Assembly (NCBI GenBank): GCA_030549495.1
Contig: JAUIRK010001009.1
Location: 248,001 to 312,000 of the forward strand
From: Nectonema munidae
Taxonomy: Eukaryota; Nematomorpha; Nectonematoida; Nectonematidae
Direction of reading: 5' to 3'
Length of the DNA stretch: 64,000 nt
Shown: in pieces, positions 57,331 to 64,000 of the stretch
How positions within the stretch are numbered: position 1 is the first letter of the stretch
How the letters are laid out: each line of letters begins with the position of its first letter
Translations under genes and position numbers: made by a program
Notes under the pieces: generated by a model
The model's database searches: none
The model's input: the letters and a program-made list of their open reading frames with translations, nothing else
Told to the model about the DNA's origin: nothing

Positions 57331-59221
57331 CTTCTCTCATGTAATATAAATGCTCTGTCTAGTCAGTGCATCTAAATCATATTGAAACTCTAACTAGAAA
57401 AGTACATTTTTCTATCTCTTCACAATATTTTTAATTTATAAAAGTTCTAAGTTTAGGATATTTCGGACATTTCTGAAAACCTACGATTTCTAGGTCGTTT
57501 TTAAGAGAAAAGGGTAGAATACTTTTCTTGCTGTGAGTGAAAGGCATCTTTTTTCACATATTTAAAATTTCATTTGTTGAAATGTCCCTTGGTTAGATCG
57601 TGCCTAGCTCAAATATCGTAAAAGTTATACATCGGTATGATGGCGACAAGATGGTGATTTTATGATTAGATACATCGATATGTGAACAGGCTATTTTTAT
57701 CCATGATAAAGTGGGCGGTACTGGCCTTGAAACAGTCGAGATTATTAATTCGATTTGTCTAGTCATGGGTCTCAAAAGTTAGCGTTGAAATAGGAGTTAA
57801 GCAGGAAGACTGCTGATCATTTTTGTTTCATGACCTATTTTCTGTATTTTAACTTGGGTTCCTTTCTTTACCCTTTTCACCGTCATATTTTTCGGATCGG
57901 ATTTTTTGCATGCGTCGTTTCGTAATTCGCGTTTTTACAGACATGCAGATGGCAAAATACTCAACTGCGCGTTCACATTTTGTTCTGAATGGAATGGAAT
58001 GGAATCAAGAAGTTTTGATAAAAGTGTGTGCATTCTTCGTTGAAAGTGGAAAAGAAAGAGAGAATGAAAGAAACTTATAAAACATACTTGAGAGATGGGA
58101 GCGCTGCAAAGTATATGAAGATTGGAAAGGCTGAGTGAGGAGCAGCAGCTTGGTTTGGCTGAAAAGTGCTATATATTATAAATGATAATGATGCTAATGT
58201 TGTGATTGCGAGGAATCTGTGTGTATAAATTACAATTAATACATACTTGATATATTTATTACGCTCGTTCACGATTCCCTAGATATCACTCTTAATATTT
58301 TGTTAGTGAGTAAATAAATATTCGTTAGTGAGCGCGTGTAACAATTGATTCAACTTTTTCATACAAAATAAATGTAAAAGTTTGCAGGATTTGACTCTCT
58401 CTCTTCTCGCCTTCATCTTCTCTCATCTCAAAGGAGGCTTCTTCTAATTAAAATATCCGTTCGCTTAATTAAACCACTAAATTGTTTCATCTTCATAATT
58501 GGGATTATTTTTATCAGATCAAACCCATCACATCATTCGAGAAGCGTAAAAGGAGTGAACTCAGCACAAAATGAAGGCTCGCCAATTTGATTCGCTTCTC
58601 AAAAGATTCCAAGTTCATTTGGGCGCAAAATGGTGAATATGAGGATACATTTATTATCGCTCTCTACTAAACTTCTTTAGAGAACGTTATATTTCATTCT
58701 CAGGGCAAGTTTGACCGTGAGAAAGCATAGCACACAATGTTCATCGCTATTCCTCCATATCTTAAGTTGTTATCAATAAATTTAATAAATCATGCATAAA
58801 AATTAAATAACCCCAATAAAAATCACTTCACATTTGCCAGAAATATCTCCATGAAAATCGTTTTATTGGCTTCACCACGTCTCCCTTCCCTCTATCCAAA
58901 AATTTAATTATTTTTATGCTTTTGAAAATGGGAAAAACAAAAAACTTTAATTATTTTTATTATTAATTAAATAGATTATTTTGTGTTATTGAAACAAATA
59001 TTATATTTTAATAATACTAACCAACTAAAATTAACAATCTAAGTATTTCTACAAAAGAATAGTTTTATTGCATTCAGAAAATAATATTTTTTCAAGCTTA
59101 ACCCGCTACGCTTTTGAAGGTCGAGTCTTTCAGATAAAAATAAGAAATTTGATACAGAAGTTTGCGTCCTAGGAAAGATAAACAAGTTAAACTTTTGAAA
59201 AAAAATCATTAAAAGTAAAAA
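57331..59221. other. Spacer, no gene recognised
   Basis: The stretch around 57590-58030 is slightly less AT-rich than its surroundings and could hold unique host DNA. No exon or repeat could be supported. A short (ggaat)3 lies near 57990-58005. Confidence 0.35.
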
Positions 59222-59350
59222 TAAAGATAACGGGGGATGTTTTGATTGAGAAGGCACACTTGTGCAGCTTTTGTCGAACCATGAGGAAAGTAGGCTTGAT
59301 GCGGAATCGAACCCAATACATTGAGTTATGAATTTAGTGAAAGCCGCCTA
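59222..59350 (-). repeat. tRNA-derived SINE, family 1, copy 4 (damaged)
   Basis: On the minus strand the B box GGTTCGATTCC, aagcctactttcctcatggt and the body ending cccgttatcttta are shared with the other copies. The 5' A-box part is changed (ctaaattcataactcaatg). Confidence 0.6.
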
Positions 59351-59481
59351 TGAATGAAACAACCAAAAAATCTTCTTGTATGCTATTCTTTGAAACATTA
59401 GAGTGCATTTTTTCCTTGCTTGAGATTTGCACACGCTGAAATCGCAAACTTTACTGCTCTTGTTCTTGTTATCCAAGTAGT

Positions 59482-60070
59482 CAGAGCCCGCGCTAACCAA
59501 AATTTTGGAGGGGGGGGGGGGCTCAAAGGGGCTGAAACTATACATTATGAAAATACACACTATAAAATTTTCTTTTCTAGAAGCAAATTCGATCAACATC
59601 GGAAACAAAAGTTAAAGAAGGTCGTAAAAGTAAGGTGATGAGGATTGAGGAGTATAACTAACTATTATAAAACAAAAATGAAAGAATAAAATCATTTTAT
59701 TAACAATATATCATTTTTAGAGTAATAAAGCAATTTACATGTCAAACATTCAGCCTTCTTGACTTTTCGTTGAAATAGTTCGAAAACTCTTTTAAGGGTC
59801 GAAAAACTTCTCTTACAGGATGCAGTACTGATTCCTATTGTTAGAGCAGCTTGAATAAATATTCATACACTCAAAAAATACTCTAGACAATTTTATAATA
59901 TATTTATTGAAACTACCAATGTACAGAGAAAAGACTTCTTCACAAGCGCACTTGATCGGATGTAACTCATTTAAAACTTATTTAAGCTTGAAAAATTGAG
60001 TGGGGGCTCAGATCAAAAATAGGGTGGAGGGGGCTCAAGCCCCCAAAATAAATAGGGTACGCGGGCCCTG
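59482..60070. mobile_element. Non-autonomous hAT element, 589 bp, perfect 8-bp target duplication
   Basis: The left end CAGAGCCCGCG and the inverse of the right end, CAGGGCCCGCG, are terminal inverted repeats. Both are followed by a G-rich stretch and a gctcaa motif. CAAGTAGT lies directly outside both ends (59474-59481 and 60071-60078). There is no coding sequence. A run of 12 G lies at 59510-59521. The intact duplication argues for a fairly recent insertion. Confidence 0.85.
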
Positions 60071-60078
60071 CAAGTAGT

Positions 60079-61249
60079 TTACATCAGGGAGAGATTTTTA
60101 GCGAAAGATTTACCGCGTCTTGGAGGATTATAATTGGGGGAATTATATATCAATAAAGGCGGCTTTTGTTTTCTAATAGCACTTCTTCTTAAACAAAATT
60201 ATTTACCTAATTTTATAAAGTTTTAAAAAGTACAACTTTTACATAGTCCATTTTTTGTATTTTGTAAAAATTTGAGAATTTAAGAAATGAAAAGCAAGTT
60301 TTAAACAATTTTACAATAGCCTTTATATCTTGAAGAATTCACAAACCTTTTTAAATAACTCTTTGAATATAAAATTTTTATATATAGGAGAATTTTTGAC
60401 ACACCAATCGAATTAAAGAGCGCGAAATAAAAAGAGAAAAGTTATGCTTTTGCGGTAAAGTAAAGCAAACTACTCAAAGTGGTATATGCAGGACTTTTTT
60501 GAGTCTGGTTTTAGCCATTTTTTGCACAACTGCATCTTGAAACGAAAGCAAATTTTGAAAGATTTCATCCTCTTTTACTGATTAACAGCGATAAAGCCGA
60601 ATATGGGATGTGACTTTTTTCTAAATCAGGATTTGCAAATGCGGATAGATATAAAGTTAAACGTTATGAATTTTCATTTTGTTGCCCCGATTTAGATAAT
60701 TACGTCAAAATACACTTGACATGCATTCGATTGATAAAGCTTTAAAATCTAAAAGTAAAGGTTTTTTATTCAAAACAAAAATTAATACTAATTTCCATAA
60801 TTTTTCGCAATTTCAGAGTTCAAACTGTTGCGTTTTTCTCTATAAATTTTCTTTTGTTCAACTAGAAAGTTGTTGGGGTGTAAGCAAAATATTATTTCAA
60901 TACATTATATCAATAATAAACACTTATGTTTTATATTATGTGTCTGTATATAATAATCCAAAAATAAGCCTTGCAAAATATTAATTTACTTATATAATTA
61001 AGCTATATTAATTTCAGAAGGGTTACAAGAAAATCCTTACAAAGTTTTCAGTACGTTTGTTACATTTGAAAACTTTAATTTTTTTTCAATAGCTATTTCG
61101 GAATGAATATTTTGACTAGCTATTCAGTTTAAAAGCAAAAATACTAAATTTGTTTAATATTTGAGCAGAGATATTTTTTATAATGTTCAATTGTTAAATT
61201 TTGTCAGTAACACTGCACATAATTAATTAAATCAATTTTTTAAGAAAAT
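60079..61249. other. Spacer, nothing recognised
   Basis: AT-rich. The open frame at 60721-60984 (plus) has no known relatives that I can name. Confidence 0.35.
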
Positions 61250-62950
61250 TTGTTAACAAAATGTTTCAGTTGTTAAAAATGTACTTGATCTATTTACGAC
61301 AGCTGTCAGAATTTTATTTGTAGACAGAAATAGTCAAAAAACGCAATGATTTTCTTATTCTCGCATACTATGATTTTTATGATAGTTTAAATGGTTTTTT
61401 AATGATTTTGTGATCTTAGACTTAAATAATTTTATGAAAAGTGATTAAACTACCATTTTTTGAAATAAAGTGACGATAAACTATCTCATTATTTTGTCTC
61501 CTTAATTATAAAGCAAAATTTTCAATTTACCGTGGGTGTGTTTTCATTGACCTTAGACTGTAAACTGATGTACCTCTTATGTCAAACTATGAACAAATTG
61601 GTATCGATTAGGAATCGTATCCAGAGGCTTCCGTTCTGAGTCCATCATCTCAACCAACCTGTCATGCCACCCATAACTGTAGGGGATACCTCAAATTAGT
61701 TTTCAAAAAACTTAAGTTATGCTGTAAAATTTTTTAGTTTTTGTTGAAGCTCTATAACTTTTTCTGATAGACTTTTTTTCCTTAAAAGTTATTATAAAAG
61801 GCAAATCATTGCAAAATGTTAAAAGTTATCTAACTTTTTGTAGATTTTTGTAGCTTGCACCAATTCAGCTTTTAAACTATTTAGGAATGATGCTGAGAAA
61901 AATGGAGTAATGCAATCTTAATTTATTGTTTCATTTTTGTTTGCAAAATTTTATCTTTATTTTATACCCTTTTTTGAGAGTCTAACTAACTTACACTTTT
62001 CTTACACACTAAAAAAATGAAAAATTTCTAATACCAAGTTTTAGTTGTGTTTTACATTTTTGATAGAAATTACCTCAGAAAAGATATGTAATTTAGATGT
62101 GTTTTTTTTTATTTATTTTTCTCAATAAAACATTTTTTCATTTTTTAGGAAGAAGGAACAACTAAAAATTAATGAATGATTTTTTTCATTCAATAAAATT
62201 TCGAATTTTTTTATTGTTAATTGATTTCTTTACCCCCTTTCTACACACAATTTGGAGATGGTGCGCATATATTAGAAGTGAGAAAGAAGGAGCTATATAT
62301 AAGTCCTCATTCATTGTTGACGTTAAGCTTAATAGGGCGGGGGTTAAAGTTAACATTAAGCTTAATTAATAATGAAATAGAATAGACAAGAGAGCAGTGG
62401 GAATTCAGAAAAATTTGTTGTCTTTATTGGAAGACGCTTGAAAGACCGCCTCTCCAATAATTTCAAGGATGTGCGCCTCTGAATAAATCACATTTTTTCA
62501 TATAAACATCGCAGGGTGTCTAGTAAATTTTTTTCCTTCTGACTACATTCACTCATATAAAACTCCCCAACCTTCAGTTATTTGTTTTCAGTTGTTTTCT
62601 CTATCAATCAAATATCCTTTCATCAATTCCTGTAGTGTGCCTGATAGACTACTTCATTTTCAAATGAAAAGCCTATTCACCCCCAACAATTTTTGTTTTT
62701 TTAAACTAGTGTATATGCGATATGCAAATTTAATTAAAATATTTTCGATGGAAGTATAGTATTTAAATTTTGTAAAAAAAATATAAAGTATGCTTATAAA
62801 TTTAGGTGTGTGCTGAATACACTCTATTTTAAAGAATTGCTTGAATATTTGGTCTCCCGTGGTATTATTTCCAGACCAGTAATTTTGAAAATTGCAAAAA
62901 AATCTCGCCTCCCCCCCCCCTCCAATAATTTTGAGGATGTGCGCCCTTGG
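61250..62950 (+). repeat. Repeat family A, copy 4
   Basis: This is the closest partner of copy 1. They share the tacttgatctattNacgaca start, the tRNA-like module, the middle AT-rich part, the TATA-like segment (about 62290-62306), the internal end signature near 62445-62480, and the final gaggatgtgcgccc. It is shorter than copy 1 mainly by one gap near 61460. A run of 10 C lies at 62911-62920. Confidence 0.65.
61576..61671 (-). repeat. tRNA-like SINE module inside family A copy 4
   Basis: On the minus strand GGTTGGTTGAGATGATGG and then a decayed B box GGATACGATTCC lie in the same place and orientation as in copy 1. Confidence 0.45.
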
Positions 62951-63405
62951 TCTGGATGTATTACCGTGAGTCTTATAATACAACCCTTTCCAAAAAAAGA
63001 CATTTTCAACTTTCGAACATCAAATAGAGAATCGGCTCAACCAAAAATTCTAATTTAAGTCGATTTGGAATAACGTGTTGTAAGTTTTCGTGACAGGCGC
63101 TTTATAAATAAATGCGTGGAAACAGACCGTATCCCTTTTATTGAAAAATACATTTCATAAAGGTTTGTGAAATAGTTTCGTAAATATAATTTTTAATCAA
63201 AAACAGTTTTTTTAAAATACAAGTAATTTTCAAATAAAATAATTGCACCATAAAATAAGGAGAAACGGAAAATTTCGATTCGTTCAAGTAGAAGAGTATT
63301 GTAGTTTTCTTCATTCTGTCGTGAAAGAAAGAGAGATCAGAAGCGTTGAAAAGGGATGAAACACTAGGATTGAGAAGACTAAGTAAAAGCATCGGCAGTC
63401 GTATT
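62951..63405 (-). other. 3' flank and probable 3' UTR of L2HGDH
   Basis: A minus-strand AATAAA (plus-strand tttatt at 63137-63142) lies about 265 bases beyond the stop codon and is a likely polyadenylation signal. The open frame 63138-63446 (minus) is UTR read in another frame. Confidence 0.5.
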
Positions 63406-64000
63406 CTAGGCAGGGACACTGCTGCGAATATTGAAAGTGTCTTCAATTTTATCCGTTATCATTTTGGCGATGGATAAGGAGGAAGTTGCGGCAGGAGACG
63501 GCGCGTTTCTGACATGAAGCATGAAGTGAGAGAGCTCGCCTTTGCCGCTATCGAAAATAAAGTCGTCCACCAACTTACCATTCTCATCCAAGGCTTGCGC
63601 ACGCACCCCTGAAGGACCGCGTGAAATGTCGGATATTTCTAAATCGGGAACATACTTCTGTAACTCTTTAAGCTTTTCGCTCAGGAAAATACTTTGATAA
63701 AACTCCTTCAAACCCGACTTCAGATATTTAAGGCCTAATTTCTGAAATCCTGAAAAGGATACCGAATCATAGAGGTCTTTTAGGTCAAAGTCTTTGATGT
63801 TATAGCCTTCTCTTTTGAATGCCAGAACAGCATTCGGGCCTAACCAAACACTGCCATCCATTCGCGGAGTAAAGTGCACGCCTAGAAAAGGAAGTGATGG
63901 ATCAGGTACGGGATAAATGTTGCCATTGATTAAGTGACACTTTGATGAGTTCAACAACAAGTACTCGCCTCGGAATGGAACTATTTTAGGAAGAGCTGAG
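63406..64000 (-). CDS. L2HGDH: L-2-hydroxyglutarate dehydrogenase, C-terminal part (5' part outside window)
   Basis: This FAD-dependent mitochondrial enzyme oxidises L-2-hydroxyglutarate to 2-oxoglutarate, a metabolite-repair step. The last 198 codons are seen in one frame, from PKIVPFRGEY at the window edge to a TAG at 63408-63406. Conserved blocks of the family are FLGVHFTPRMDGSVWLGPNA, VLAFKREGY, RGPSGVRAQALD, GKLVDDFIFD and HVRNAPSPAATSS. The match to the C-terminus of animal L2HGDH (about 460 aa) is close throughout. No intron lies in this part. The N-terminal FAD-binding GxGxxG region and the mitochondrial leader must lie beyond 64000. Confidence 0.95.
   Translation of the reverse strand, partial: SALPKIVPFRGEYLLLNSSKCHLINGNIYPVPDPSLPFLGVHFTPRMDGSVWLGPNAVLAFKREGYNIKDFDLKDLYDSVSFSGFQKLGLKYLKSGLKEFYQSIFLSEKLKELQKYVPDLEISDISRGPSGVRAQALDENGKLVDDFIFDSGKGELSHFMLHVRNAPSPAATSSLSIAKMITDKIEDTFNIRSSVPA

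Overview
This is an AT-rich window of animal nuclear DNA. Only two host genes are clear, and both read on the minus strand. At the left end is a four-exon gene for the DEAD-box helicase DDX6/me31B. At the right edge is the 3' part of L2HGDH, the FAD-dependent L-2-hydroxyglutarate dehydrogenase. Two introns of about 60 bp, a me31B-like helicase sequence and the kinds of repeats present suggest an arthropod. A crustacean such as a copepod would fit, but that is a guess from general impressions and the sequence does not prove it.

The roughly 58 kb between the two genes is almost entirely a transposon graveyard. From left to right: the DDX6 intron with a tRNA-derived SINE; LINE scraps and a G-rich minisatellite; repeat family A (four copies in the window); a 1.07 kb foldback element with arms of about 480 bp; a small hAT MITE; a CR1/jockey-type LINE fragment; and a 39-bp minisatellite. 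Then comes a readable nest: an old Chapaev-like DNA transposon (about 16.07-20.88 kb) carries a SINE with its target-site duplication and a near full-length RTE-clade LINE with its own imperfect duplication. After that lie a broken BEL/Pao element on the minus strand split by a hAT transposon, a second RTE LINE (minus, 13-bp target duplication), a GTF2IRD2/ZBED5-like hAT relic, and a block of tandem arrays between inverted poly-G and poly-C tracts.

The right half holds a hAT element with a perfect 8-bp target duplication and an internally deleted transposase (39.77-41.85 kb). It also holds two fragments of an uncharacterised protein family, a broken Ty3/Gypsy gag-pol piece, and a complete Chapaev-like element with 13-bp terminal inverted repeats and TTA duplications (47.68-49.94 kb). 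Further on are more SINEs, one candidate internal host exon, a hAT C-terminal fragment, family A copies 3 and 4, and a 589-bp non-autonomous hAT with a perfect 8-bp duplication.

No rRNA gene, functional tRNA gene or CRISPR array was recognised. The host genes do not appear to form a functional unit. The interest lies in the order of insertions, in element families with odd architecture (foldback; family A with its doubled end signature; a PHD-like finger in an RTE LINE), and in signs of fairly recent hAT activity.
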